This document shows, piece after piece, positions 56,369 through 64,000 of a DNA stretch of 64,000 nucleotides. Location: contig NZ_LXEP01000025.1 in assembly GCF_001654835.1 (NCBI RefSeq), positions 56,782 through 120,781 of the forward strand. The letters are read 5' to 3'. The first letter of the stretch is position 1, and each line of letters starts with the position of its first letter. Position numbers and translations under genes: made by a program. The DNA is from Buttiauxella gaviniae ATCC 51604 (GTDB lineage Bacteria; Pseudomonadota; Gammaproteobacteria; Enterobacterales; Enterobacteriaceae). Under the pieces are notes generated by a model. It did no database searches. It worked only from the letters and a program-made list of their open reading frames with translations, and was not told the origin of the DNA.

Positions 56369-57425
56369 GATTACGTTCCTTTTGCAGACGTTTAAGCAGT
56401 TCCAGTTCGGCCTGGAAATCGACGTAGTGCGGCAGTTTCAGGTGTGAGACAAACCCGGCTGCTTCGACGTTATCAGCGTGGGCCAGTACGAACTCTTCGT
56501 CCTGTGCCGGGCCTGCTACTGTTTCGTCGTAGTCCGGGGCTTGCAGTGCACGGTCAACCAGCGCCATCGCCATCGCTTTGCGTTCGCTCATGCCGAACAC
56601 CAGCCCGTAGCCACGCGTGAAGTGCGGGTCTTCATCAGCAGGGGCCACAAAGCCGTTAACCATTTCGCACTCGGTTAGCAGTAGTTCGCCGATATTGACT
56701 GCAAAACCCAGCTCTTCCGGCACAATTTCCAGATCGATATAGCCACTGCGAATTTCTGCCGCAAACGGGTGATTGCGCCCGTAACCACGCTGTGTGGAGT
56801 AGGCGAGTGCCAGTAAATAGCCTTCGTCACCGCGCACCAGTTGTTGCAGGCGTGAGGAGCGTGAACATGGGTAAACCGGCGGCTGGCGGGTAATGTCGTC
56901 AGGCTTTTCGCCGTTATCTTCTTCCGCTTTTGCCAGCCCCTGATTTGCCAGCAGACTGAACACGTGCGGAGCGGGTTCGCTGTGCTCGTCAGCCGTTTTA
57001 AGCGTTGGCGTTTCGCCGTTGGCAAGTAGGGTGAAATCCAGCAGGCGATGGGTGTAATCGTAAGTCGGGCCAAGTAACTGGCCGCCCGGCACATCTTTAT
57101 AAACCGCCGAAATACGGCGCTCGATACGCATCTGGGCAGTATTCATCGGTTCACTCACCGCCAGGCGCGGCAGCGTGGTGCGGTAAGCGCGCAGCAGGAA
57201 GATGGCTTCAACCATGTCTCCGCTGGCCTGCTTGATGGCGAGTGCCGCCAGTTCGCGGTCGGCAATGCCGCCTTCAGTCATCACGCGATCAACGGCCAGC
57301 CCTAGCTGCTGCTCGATTTGTGCCACATCCAGTTCCGCGAGATTTTGGTCACCACGGCGGTTGTGTTCCTGAAGTTGATGGGCGGCGGCTATCGCCTTCT
57401 CGCCCCCTTTGACGGCGACGTACAT
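56361..57425 (-). CDS. phnI: PhnI, C-P lyase core subunit
   Basis: 354 residues, exactly the E. coli length, starting [12 protein letters not shown]. PhnI with PhnG, H and L forms the nucleosidase-type step that joins phosphonate to ribose of ATP with loss of adenine. The ATG at 57425 overlaps the phnH stop (TGATG); a GTG two codons upstream is not needed. Conserved blocks PPVYPCSRSSRLQQL, GRNHPFAAEIRSGY and HYVDFQAELELLKRL are intact. Confidence 0.96.
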   Translation of the reverse strand: MYVAVKGGEKAIAAAHQLQEHNRRGDQNLAELDVAQIEQQLGLAVDRVMTEGGIADRELAALAIKQASGDMVEAIFLLRAYRTTLPRLAVSEPMNTAQMRIERRISAVYKDVPGGQLLGPTYDYTHRLLDFTLLANGETPTLKTADEHSEPAPHVFSLLANQGLAKAEEDNGEKPDDITRQPPVYPCSRSSRLQQLVRGDEGYLLALAYSTQRGYGRNHPFAAEIRSGYIDLEIVPEELGFAVNIGELLLTECEMVNGFVAPADEDPHFTRGYGLVFGMSERKAMAMALVDRALQAPDYDETVAGPAQDEEFVLAHADNVEAAGFVSHLKLPHYVDFQAELELLKRLQKERNRD

Positions 57426-58009
57426 CAGCACACCTCCACATGAGTGGTGCGAGGGATCGCCAGCAGGCGCTCGCCACAGGTCAGAATCAGGTCGATGCCC
57501 AACGGGAACGGGTGCGGGCGCTCGGTGAGTTCATGAATGACACAATCAGGCAGTTGTGGAGCAATCATGCGTTCTTCACGAATGCCCGCGCCGGTTAAGC
57601 GCAGCATGCGACCGCCACTCAGGCTCGGTACCTGTAAAATCAGTGTCGCGCTGGTGTCGGGGGCGACGTCTGTTCCCTGCGCCAGTGCGTTGAGCTGGTC
57701 GGCGGTAATCGCGCTGTCGGCAACGGCAAACTGCGCGTGCTCAGGCGTCAAGGAAATTGAAGAATTTGTATGGAATCGGACATTTTGCAGCGCCACATCG
57801 TTAGTCAGCGCGTCACTAATCCACACCGGCGTGTCGTTATCGGCCAGCGTCAGCAGCACGCTGGTGGAGGCGATATTCAGTGGTTTCCAGCCATGTTGCA
57901 GTGAATGGAGCGCCACGATAACGCCCGGCTCGCTCATCGCTTTGAGCAGGCGACGGAAGCTCTGTTGTGCATCCTGCACGGGCAGGTTAAAAGCGGTCAT
58001 CAGGGTCAT
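57425..58009 (-). CDS. phnH: PhnH, C-P lyase core subunit
   Basis: 194 residues, E. coli length. PhnH is a PLP-transferase-like fold without cofactor that forms part of the PhnGHIJ core; it is essential for the phosphonate activation step. It overlaps the phnG stop by 4 bp and the phnI start by one base. No damage is visible. Ending HVEVC matches the family tail closely. Confidence 0.94.
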   Translation of the reverse strand: MTLMTAFNLPVQDAQQSFRRLLKAMSEPGVIVALHSLQHGWKPLNIASTSVLLTLADNDTPVWISDALTNDVALQNVRFHTNSSISLTPEHAQFAVADSAITADQLNALAQGTDVAPDTSATLILQVPSLSGGRMLRLTGAGIREERMIAPQLPDCVIHELTERPHPFPLGIDLILTCGERLLAIPRTTHVEVC

Positions 58010-58467
58010 GCGTTATCTCCGCGAACCAGAGTGAAGAAGTCGACTCGGCTGCTGTTAATTTGGGTGCGACGGGCGGCCAGGCGTTGTTCACGGTTGGCGG
58101 CCAGCGGAGCAATTAAGGTTTCTTGCAATGTCCGGAACTGAACTTGTTCCTGCATCAGCGCATCGATCACGGCACAGCGTTCGGCGTGGGCTTTATCGCG
58201 CCCTGATATGTAGCTGTAGCCGTAAGTCCCGTTGGCGAGTTGTACGACCGCACGGGTCAGCGTGGCGTCACCGGCAAAAAAACGTTGCCCGGTGGCGCCC
58301 ATTCGCGCCTGAATTTGTACCAGGCCTGTTTCTGGCTGGCGTATTACCTGATATTCGGGATTGAGTTTTTGTTCTGCCCAAAGTGCTGCCAGTTCTTGAG
58401 GCAGGCTGTGGGCGAGCACGGCCATCCACTGCTGGCGCTGTGCTGTATCAAAATGCGTTGCGTCCAT
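58006..58467 (-). CDS. phnG: PhnG, C-P lyase core subunit
   Basis: 153 residues (E. coli 150). Small alpha/beta core subunit; visible conserved blocks are [18 protein letters not shown] and [18 protein letters not shown]. It begins the core-gene block directly after the phnF stop with no gap, and ends in a 4-bp overlap with phnH. Confidence 0.94.
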   Translation of the reverse strand: MDATHFDTAQRQQWMAVLAHSLPQELAALWAEQKLNPEYQVIRQPETGLVQIQARMGATGQRFFAGDATLTRAVVQLANGTYGYSYISGRDKAHAERCAVIDALMQEQVQFRTLQETLIAPLAANREQRLAARRTQINSSRVDFFTLVRGDNA

Positions 58468-59193
58468 TTAGTGCTCCATGGTGAATTCAATCATGTCGGC
58501 GCGGGTCAAACTGACGGAGTATTCCGCAGGCGAGGCGTCACCCTCATGGTGGTTGAGAGTGCGCACACACAGCAGCGGAGACATATTCGGGATCTCCAGC
58601 AGGCGACTTTCTTTGGCCTGAGCACGGCGTGCGCTGATGCGTGTTTGGGTGCGTGTGAGGTTGATACCGAGTTGGGTTTGAATCACGTCGTGCAGCGAAC
58701 CGCTGGTGAACTGTTGCAGCGTGGGCCACCAGGCAAGTTCCGCAAAGTAATGGTCGATAAGGCACACCGCGATACCGTTAACGCGGCGCAGTGTGCGCAG
58801 GTGAATAATGTTCTCGCCTTCGGTGACGCCCAGCGCGTCTGCCACACTATTTGAGGCCGGGCGCAGCACCGCGAGTAAGCGCTCGCTGGTGGGGTGGCTT
58901 CCCTGGTCTAGCAGGTTCTGACTAAAGCGTGCCTGTGCATTTAACGGGTAGTCGAACGGGCGCATCAGCACCAGCACACCAATTCCCTGGCGGCGCTGCA
59001 CCCAGCCTTTCTCTACCAGTTGATCAATGGCACGGCGTAGCGTGTGGCGATTCACTTCGTAGCGCGCGGCCAGTTGGCTTTCGGCTGGCAGATAGTCGCC
59101 ACCGCGGTAGTGGTTACGCAGCTCCACTTCAAGCAGGGCGGCAATTTCCTGGTAACGCGTCGGGTAACTGGTCGGATGTCTGGATAAGTGCAT
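58468..59193 (-). CDS. phnF: PhnF, GntR/HutC-family regulator
   Basis: 241 residues, E. coli length. The N-terminal winged helix (about 10-75: PAESQLAARYEVNRHTLRRAIDQLVEKGWV) is followed by a UTRA ligand domain (about 95-235). It is the presumed local repressor of the operon, alongside PhoB control. The ATG at 59193 is preferred with GAGG upstream; an in-frame TTG lies at 59202. It is placed between phnE and phnG as in E. coli. Confidence 0.95.
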   Translation of the reverse strand: MHLSRHPTSYPTRYQEIAALLEVELRNHYRGGDYLPAESQLAARYEVNRHTLRRAIDQLVEKGWVQRRQGIGVLVLMRPFDYPLNAQARFSQNLLDQGSHPTSERLLAVLRPASNSVADALGVTEGENIIHLRTLRRVNGIAVCLIDHYFAELAWWPTLQQFTSGSLHDVIQTQLGINLTRTQTRISARRAQAKESRLLEIPNMSPLLCVRTLNHHEGDASPAEYSVSLTRADMIEFTMEH

Positions 59194-59209
59194 TTTCAAC
59201 AAAGCCTCG

Positions 59210-59992
59210 TTAAATGAAATGCTTACGTAACCGTTGCGACATAAAGTCCAGCAGACTTACTGTGACGATGATGATGACCATCAGCGCGCAGGTTTGCTGG
59301 AACTGGAATCCACGAATCGCTTCCCAAAGCGTTACGCCAATCCCGCCTGCACCTACCATGCCAACCACCGTTGCTGAACGGACGTTCGATTCAAAGCGGT
59401 AAAGCGAGTAGGAGATAAGCAGTGGCATCACTTGTGGCAGCACGCCGTAGAGAATTTCTTCAAGCTTGTTAGCGCCGGTTGCACGAATGCCTTCCACCGG
59501 ACCGGGTTCAATGGCTTCAACCGCTTCAGAAAGCAGTTTGGAAAGTACGCCAGTGGTGTGGATGAACAGCGCCAGCACACCGGCGAATGGGCCAAGACCA
59601 ACGGCGACCACGAACAACATCGCAAAGACCATTTCGTTGATGGCGCGGCAGGCGTCCATCAGGCGGCGCATTGGTTGGTAAACCCACCATGGCACCAGGT
59701 TGTCGGCACACATCAGGCCACAAGGAATGGACAGTACGATGGCAAGGGCAGTGCCCCAGACGGCGATTTGCAAAGTGATAGACATTTCACCCAGATAGTC
59801 GCGCCACTGGCTGAAATCCGGCGGGAAGAAGTCGGCTGCAAAGGTGGCCATGTTGCCGGAATCTTTAATCAAGGTGAGCGGGGCCATTTCCGCGCCTTGC
59901 CAGGAGGCAACGAGTACCGCTAACAAAATCGCCCAGCTTAGTAGCGAGAACCAGCTACGTTTTGGTGCGGCGACTTGAATGGTTTGTTGCAT
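59210..59992 (-). CDS. phnE: PhnE, phosphonate ABC transporter permease
   Basis: 260-residue inner-membrane permease with about six helices; the EAA-like loop [20 protein letters not shown] is intact. In E. coli K-12 the gene is frameshifted by an 8-bp duplication, as recalled, and the operon is cryptic; here the frame is open over its whole length, so the transporter should work. The ATG at 59992 with GGAGC upstream gives the family start MQQTIQ. A hairpin separates it from phnD. Confidence 0.95.
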   Translation of the reverse strand: MQQTIQVAAPKRSWFSLLSWAILLAVLVASWQGAEMAPLTLIKDSGNMATFAADFFPPDFSQWRDYLGEMSITLQIAVWGTALAIVLSIPCGLMCADNLVPWWVYQPMRRLMDACRAINEMVFAMLFVVAVGLGPFAGVLALFIHTTGVLSKLLSEAVEAIEPGPVEGIRATGANKLEEILYGVLPQVMPLLISYSLYRFESNVRSATVVGMVGAGGIGVTLWEAIRGFQFQQTCALMVIIIVTVSLLDFMSQRLRKHFI

Positions 59993-60016
59993 GGGGTGCT
60001 CCGTGTTTGGGGCTTT

Positions 60017-60041
60017 AACCCTCTCCATCAGGGAGAGGGTT
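60017..60041. repeat. Hairpin between phnD and phnE
   Basis: AACCCTCTCC-ATCA-GGGAGAGGGTT stem located just after phnD. It may stabilise the phnD message and reduce readthrough so that the binding protein exceeds the permease. It resembles short hairpins elsewhere in the window (6974, 12709). Confidence 0.6.
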
Positions 60042-60051
60042 AGGGTTGTTT

Positions 60052-61068
60052 TTACTGAACCGCTTTATTCACGTTGCTCATGGCAGACAGTGCCGCAGTC
60101 AAACGATCCAGATCGCTAAGTTGGTTCTGCAACTCGCTGACTTTGATTGTTTTATCTTTGTCATCCATGCCTTTGTTGTCCTTCACACCCTGCATTTGTT
60201 TAAACAGAGCTAGCTGGCGAATAGGCACCAGTTGCAGGTCGCTGGACGGACGGAATGGAGCCCAGCCGAGACGGGTCAGGACGTCTTTCTCTTCCGGTGT
60301 TGTTCCGTAAGTCATAAAGAAGTCGTAGATCTTGTCTTTGGTGGTTTCAGACAGGTTTTTACGCCATGCGATTGGGTCGCCTGGGATCAGTGGAGATTTC
60401 CAGATGACTTTCAGTTCTTTAAGTTTTTCCGGTGCGGAAGTTTTCAGTTTTTCGAGGTTTTCGGTGTTGTTGGTTGCTACATCGACTTGCTTGTTAGCCA
60501 CTGCCAGGGCGTTGGTTTCATGGCTGGCATTCACGGAGCGTTTAAACTCGCTCACCGATGCGTTGTTCTTGGCGAAAACGTAGTATCCGGGGACGAGGTA
60601 GCCAGAAGTAGAGTTCGGGTCACCGTTGCCGAAAGTCAGCTCTTTACGCTTTGCCAGCATGTCTTGCAGGTTGTTGATTGGGCTGTCTTTGTTAACAATC
60701 AGCACGCTCCAGTAACCCGGGCTGCCATCTGCCGCTACCGTCTGAGCAAATACCTGGCCGTTAGCGCGGTCTACTGCTTCCATAGCCGAAAGGTTGCCGT
60801 ACCAGGCGATATCCACTTTGTTAAAGCGCATCCCCTGGATAATCCCTGCGTAATCCGGTGCGAAGAAAGCATTCACTTTCATGCCCAGTTTCTTCTCCAT
60901 ATCCTTCAGGAACGGGTCCCACTGCGGTTTCAGGTTTTGTTGTGATTCAGTCGAGATGATGCCGAAGTTCAGGGACTTTTCTTGTTCATCCGCATGAGCG
61001 GTGCTGAACAGAGTGCTGACGCTTAGCAGGCTGGTAAAGGCGAGGGCGGCAACTTTTTTGTAGCTCAT
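60052..61068 (-). CDS. phnD: PhnD, periplasmic phosphonate-binding protein
   Basis: 338 residues, the E. coli length. Signal peptide ([26 protein letters not shown] style, cut near residue 26) then a PhnD fold with [33 protein letters not shown] and [15 protein letters not shown], the phosphonate-contact motifs. It binds alkylphosphonates such as 2-aminoethylphosphonate. The ATG at 61068 has AAGGAAC upstream and is preferred to an in-frame start at 61122. Confidence 0.96.
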   Translation of the reverse strand: MSYKKVAALAFTSLLSVSTLFSTAHADEQEKSLNFGIISTESQQNLKPQWDPFLKDMEKKLGMKVNAFFAPDYAGIIQGMRFNKVDIAWYGNLSAMEAVDRANGQVFAQTVAADGSPGYWSVLIVNKDSPINNLQDMLAKRKELTFGNGDPNSTSGYLVPGYYVFAKNNASVSEFKRSVNASHETNALAVANKQVDVATNNTENLEKLKTSAPEKLKELKVIWKSPLIPGDPIAWRKNLSETTKDKIYDFFMTYGTTPEEKDVLTRLGWAPFRPSSDLQLVPIRQLALFKQMQGVKDNKGMDDKDKTIKVSELQNQLSDLDRLTAALSAMSNVNKAVQ

Positions 61069-61102
61069 GGCTGACTGTTCCTTGAAAGAGATAACAAAGT
61101 TG

Positions 61103-61888
61103 TTAAGCAGCAACCGCGTCAACGCGATTCATGCTGCGGTAAAGATTGCCCAGACGTTCGTTGTCGAACTCAGAGCTGCTTCCGTCGTAAAACACATGGC
61201 CCTGACGCAGAGCGACAATGCGTTCGCAATAGCGCAGGGCGTAGTCCACCTGATGCAGCGTCACCACTACGGTGATGCCATCCAGGCGGTTAATGTCGTG
61301 CAGCGTTTCCATCACGATGCGGGCTGATTCCGGGTCGAGTGAGGCTATCGGCTCATCGGCGAGAATCACTTTTGCTTGCTGCATCAGCGCACGGGCAATC
61401 GCCACGCGCTGTTGTTGCCCACCGGACAGGGTGGACACGCGCTGATACGCAAATTGCGTCATGCCGACGCGGGTCAGCGCCTGCAACGCACGTTGATGTT
61501 GTTCGCGGGTAAACCAGTTAAAACAGGTGCGCCAGAACGGCGTGGAACCCAGTGCGCCAATCAGTACGTTTTCCAGTACCGTCAGGCGGTTCACCAGGTT
61601 GAACTGCTGGAAGATGTAGCCGGTGTGAGCACGACTCTTGCGGATGTCACCTGCCAGACGGCCCGCTTTTTGGACGGTGCGGCCAAGCAACTCAACATGG
61701 CAATCAGGTGATTTATCAGAAGTAATCAGACCGCTCAGGTGGCGTAAGAGGGTGGATTTGCCTGAACCAGAAGGCCCCAGCAGAGCGACCATCTCACCTT
61801 CATTAACTTCCAAATCAACAGCATTTAATGCCTGATGCTGGTTGAAGGTTTTGCTCAATTTGTTGACGCGAATAATTGTTTGCATCAT
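61103..61888 (-). CDS. phnC: PhnC, phosphonate ABC transporter ATPase
   Basis: 261 residues (E. coli 262). ABC ATPase with [10 protein letters not shown], signature [15 protein letters not shown] and [12 protein letters not shown]. First gene of the phnCDEFGHIJKLMNOP operon. The start is ATG 61888 or the next codon ATG 61885; both have GGAG upstream, and E. coli numbering favours the second. Expression is expected to depend on PhoB under phosphate limitation. Confidence 0.96.
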   Translation of the reverse strand: MMQTIIRVNKLSKTFNQHQALNAVDLEVNEGEMVALLGPSGSGKSTLLRHLSGLITSDKSPDCHVELLGRTVQKAGRLAGDIRKSRAHTGYIFQQFNLVNRLTVLENVLIGALGSTPFWRTCFNWFTREQHQRALQALTRVGMTQFAYQRVSTLSGGQQQRVAIARALMQQAKVILADEPIASLDPESARIVMETLHDINRLDGITVVVTLHQVDYALRYCERIVALRQGHVFYDGSSSEFDNERLGNLYRSMNRVDAVAA

Positions 61889-62076
61889 TCAGGCTCCTTA
61901 AAAAGTTGCCTCATGGTGCCGATGAAATGTGACGATTTTGTTAAGAATAAGTTTCGATATGATGAAGAGTGAGTTCCAGCCTGGAAGTCATCAGGCTAAT
62001 CAGCTATTTGTCGTATTGTTTCACGCTTCGTTTTTGTCTTTGCTTACAGGTACCCTTTGGTGTTGGGAAAGCAGCG
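61889..62076. promoter_or_regulatory. Divergent region with candidate phn (Pho) promoter
   Basis: On the minus strand CTTATTCTTAACAAAATCGT followed by CACATTTCATCGGCACC resembles the E. coli phnC upstream region from memory, where a Pho box occurs, but an exact pair of CTGTCAT-type repeats is not visible. The same region must hold the promoter of the divergent hydrolase gene. Confidence 0.4.
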
Positions 62077-63291
62077 ATGAGCAAAAACATTATTTTTTGT
62101 GCCGATGGCACATGGACCGCTCCCGGTGTAGAAAATCAAGCGGATGACGAAGCCGCAGCGAGTAACGTTTATCAATTTTTTGTTGATCTGAAAGGGAATG
62201 TTGATAAGCAGAGTTTGTTGTTAGCCAATGAGCAAGAAAAGATCCTTACCAATAGCAGTGGCGGGATCGTACAAGTTGCCAAGTACATTTATGGTATGGG
62301 CGATCCGCATAATGGTCTGGTGAAACGCCTCGGTGGCGCGTTTGGTGCCGAGTTGATCGTGCCGATCATTCGCGGATATAGCTTTATTAGTCGGCACTGG
62401 CAGGCGGGCGATCGTATCTATCTGGTGGGTTTTAGCCACGGTGCTTATACCGCGCGAGTGCTGGCGCAGATGATCATCGACCGTGGTTTATTAAATCGTG
62501 AAAAGCTGAATTTAAACGCTCGCAATAAAGATGAAGCGTGGCGTTTTGCTTCATCCGTATGGGCACAATATCTTGCTCATACTCCGGATATGAGCCCCAG
62601 CCTTTTGGGAAGTGTGGTGCGTGAGTTGCCGGGATTTTTCTGTGACAGTGTGGACCCAACCTGCATTTCGCGCCCGATGTCTATAGAAGCGGTTGCCGTG
62701 TGGGAAACCGTTGGGCAGATGGGGATTCCTAAGTATTTCAATGATAAGCGCTACAACGTTTTTCGTTTTAACAATACAGAGCTGCATTCACGGGTCAAAT
62801 ACGGGCTTCAGGCCATCGCCATTGATGAGCAGCGTCTCGATTTAGCGCCAGTGCTGTGGGATAACCGCGATCGTATTTTGCAGGTGATGTTTCCCGGTAT
62901 TCATCATGATGTTGGTGGGGGCTATATTGGCACGGACGAAGACCGCAGCTTGTCGAATGGCGCGTACCTTTGGATGCATGATGCACTCGACGATTTGGGC
63001 GTTAATCTGGCACCCAGTGAAGTGGTGGCTGATCCACTTGGGCCGCTGCATTGTGACTGGTATCCGCCCACACGTTATCTGCGCATTATGCCCCGGCAAC
63101 TCCCGCCGCCGGTTACCTCATCAACGATGGTCCACCAGTCGGTGATCGAGCGTCTTAGTTGTGGCACAACGCTACTTCAACAGTCGGCACTCAATGGTGA
63201 ATGGCTGAACAGGTCATATAGTCCGCAGCCTTTGCAGGATTATTTACGCGGCGAGGGTGCAATCCCCATTAACTGGGCGATTGCACGTTAG
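62077..63291 (+). CDS. DUF2235 (Tle1-like) alpha/beta hydrolase
   Basis: 404-residue protein of the DUF2235 family. It starts KNIIFCADGTWTAPG (family FxDGTWN-like opening), has the nucleophile elbow GFSHGAYTAR with Ser120, and FPGIHHDVGGGY near residue 275, matching the catalytic Asp/His region of Tle1-type phospholipases. The latter are effectors of type VI secretion, but no vgr, PAAR or immunity gene lies nearby, and no signal peptide is seen, so a cytosolic hydrolase is likelier. It is inserted between phnC and yjdN, which are neighbours in K-12. The ATG at 62077 is taken for the family start; the frame is open upstream to 61969. Confidence 0.85.
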   Translation: MSKNIIFCADGTWTAPGVENQADDEAAASNVYQFFVDLKGNVDKQSLLLANEQEKILTNSSGGIVQVAKYIYGMGDPHNGLVKRLGGAFGAELIVPIIRGYSFISRHWQAGDRIYLVGFSHGAYTARVLAQMIIDRGLLNREKLNLNARNKDEAWRFASSVWAQYLAHTPDMSPSLLGSVVRELPGFFCDSVDPTCISRPMSIEAVAVWETVGQMGIPKYFNDKRYNVFRFNNTELHSRVKYGLQAIAIDEQRLDLAPVLWDNRDRILQVMFPGIHHDVGGGYIGTDEDRSLSNGAYLWMHDALDDLGVNLAPSEVVADPLGPLHCDWYPPTRYLRIMPRQLPPPVTSSTMVHQSVIERLSCGTTLLQQSALNGEWLNRSYSPQPLQDYLRGEGAIPINWAIAR

Positions 63292-63306
63292 TTAACTATT
63301 GGGAAA

Positions 63307-63334
63307 CTACCGTCTGTTATGGAGCAGACGGTAG
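63307..63334. terminator. Convergent terminator hairpin
   Basis: CTACCGTCTG / CAGACGGTAG perfect 10-bp stem between the ends of the DUF2235 gene and yjdN; no T-run. Confidence 0.6.
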
Positions 63335-63349
63335 CGACCCAGAGCTTGG

Positions 63350-63787
63350 TTACATTGGTTTTTCGACATTCACCATCCACGGAATACCGTATTTATCGGT
63401 AAGCATGCCGAAGCCTTTTGCCCAAAATGTTTCGCTCCATGGCATGGTGACATCACCACCTGCGCTGAGACTATCAAACCAGCGTTTGCCTTCAGCGACA
63501 TCTGTGGTGGTAAGGCTCAGCGCATAGCCCGTGTGTTTCACTTTATCGGCGCACATATTGCCGTCGCTCATCATCACTTCGCCACCGCCAATGCGCACAT
63601 TGGCATGCATGATTTTATCGTCCGGCCAGTTAAAACCGCTGCTGCATCCTTCAGCCGACTGATTCTCGTCTTTTGGCATTTCACCAAAAGTCATTTTAAA
63701 CAGTAACTCAGCACCGACGGCTTGTTTGTAGAACGCTATTGCTTCTTCGCAGGTGCCGTCAAAAAAGATGTAGGGTCCGATAGACAT
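63350..63787 (-). CDS. yjdN: YjdN (PhnB-like) VOC-family protein
   Basis: 145-residue glyoxalase/bleomycin-resistance (VOC) fold protein, homologous to E. coli YjdN, formerly PhnB (147 aa). Repeated beta-alpha-beta-beta-beta units are visible: PYIFFDGTCEEAIAFYKQAVGAE and the FWAKGFGMLTDKYGIPWMVN end. Function is unknown; despite the old name it is not needed for phosphonate use. It lies downstream of the phn region as in E. coli but with a hydrolase gene in between. ATG at 63787 has GAGAGGAA upstream. Confidence 0.92.
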   Translation of the reverse strand: MSIGPYIFFDGTCEEAIAFYKQAVGAELLFKMTFGEMPKDENQSAEGCSSGFNWPDDKIMHANVRIGGGEVMMSDGNMCADKVKHTGYALSLTTTDVAEGKRWFDSLSAGGDVTMPWSETFWAKGFGMLTDKYGIPWMVNVEKPM

Positions 63788-64000
63788 TGTTCGTTCCTCT
63801 CATTGCGGAGTGCAGAACAAGTTTAGTTGGGGGAGTTTGGGCAAGCCAGGCGGGGGGGAGGGATTTTCGGTTCACCCGAGAGGTTTTGATGCTTATGTAG
63901 GATCGGGGGTTTTTCCGTTCACCCGCACGTCTGGCGACTTCTGCAACTGTCGTTAACGGTGAACGTGCCAGGTGGCTCACGCCAGCCCCCTGGCGACCCC
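63788..64000. other. Terminal stretch without identified gene
   Basis: The last 213 bp have G-runs and several inverted short motifs such as GGTTCACCCG / GTTCACCCG repeated about 55 bp apart. No credible ORF was found; one 73-residue frame overlapping the yjdN start looks like chance. Confidence 0.3.

Noticed and set aside
63759..63980. A 73-residue gene at the right edge
   Set aside because: It overlaps the start of yjdN, has no ribosome site or family match and is biased by G-runs.

Overview
The window is chromosomal DNA from a member of the Enterobacteriaceae outside the core E. coli lineage; a Buttiauxella-, Kluyvera- or Lelliottia-like genus is an inference only. The reasons are near full-length matches to E. 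coli proteins recalled from memory (SoxS, SoxR, GhxP, YjcE, ActP, YjcH, Acs, FdhF with selenocysteine, YjdP, PhnC-PhnP, YjdN), gene order resembling the 92-93 min region of E. coli K-12, and many ERIC repeats. No rRNA, tRNA, CRISPR array, integrase or phage gene was found.

Layout, left to right. (1) 1-2.4 kb: the end of an M20 amidohydrolase gene, a cationic amino-acid binding protein, yjcB and the divergent redox pair soxS/soxR; pdeC, which lies between yjcB and soxS in K-12, is missing. (2) 2.6-10.4 kb: a glutathione S-transferase-like gene, ghxP behind PurR-like boxes, yjcE, a LysR regulator divergent from a cidAB/lrgAB-type pair, and a Gfo/Idh/MocA oxidoreductase. (3) 10.5-17.1 kb: acs-yjcH-actP for acetate scavenging, then selenocysteine fdhF with a sigma-54 promoter; the nrf operon, gltP and yjcO that separate acs from fdhF in K-12 are absent. 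(4) 17.4-28.1 kb: a sugar island. An OmpR-type response regulator and a hybrid histidine kinase flank an oppositely oriented operon encoding an RbsA/RbsC/RbsB-type importer, a D-lyxose isomerase-like protein, a class II aldolase and a PfkB kinase. The set suggests import, isomerisation, phosphorylation and aldol cleavage of a pentose or hexose.

(5) 28.3-47.3 kb: the most unusual part, an apparent transcription unit on the minus strand. It starts with a 4242-residue repetitive surface-type protein (LEPR motif, DUF4347-like domain, cadherin/CSPG-like modules, eight bipartite repeats of about 195 residues, a VCBS-like domain). It continues with a TolC-like lipoprotein, a small periplasmic adaptor, a membrane HlyD protein with a cytoplasmic GAF-like head, and a protein joining an M50 zinc metalloprotease-like membrane domain to a HlyD-like arm. 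No ABC ATPase is present, so this may be a giant-protein export system that differs from ordinary type I secretion.

(6) 47.7-50.3 kb: an SSS-family symporter and yjdP. (7) 50.4-64 kb: a REP-associated tyrosine transposase with REP inverted pairs on both sides and a third pair between phnO and phnN, then the complete C-P lyase operon phnCDEFGHIJKLMNOP on the minus strand with an intact phnE. Beyond phnC lie a DUF2235/Tle1-like hydrolase and yjdN. ERIC copies sit inside or beside several operons, and one forms the 3' end of the lyxose isomerase gene.
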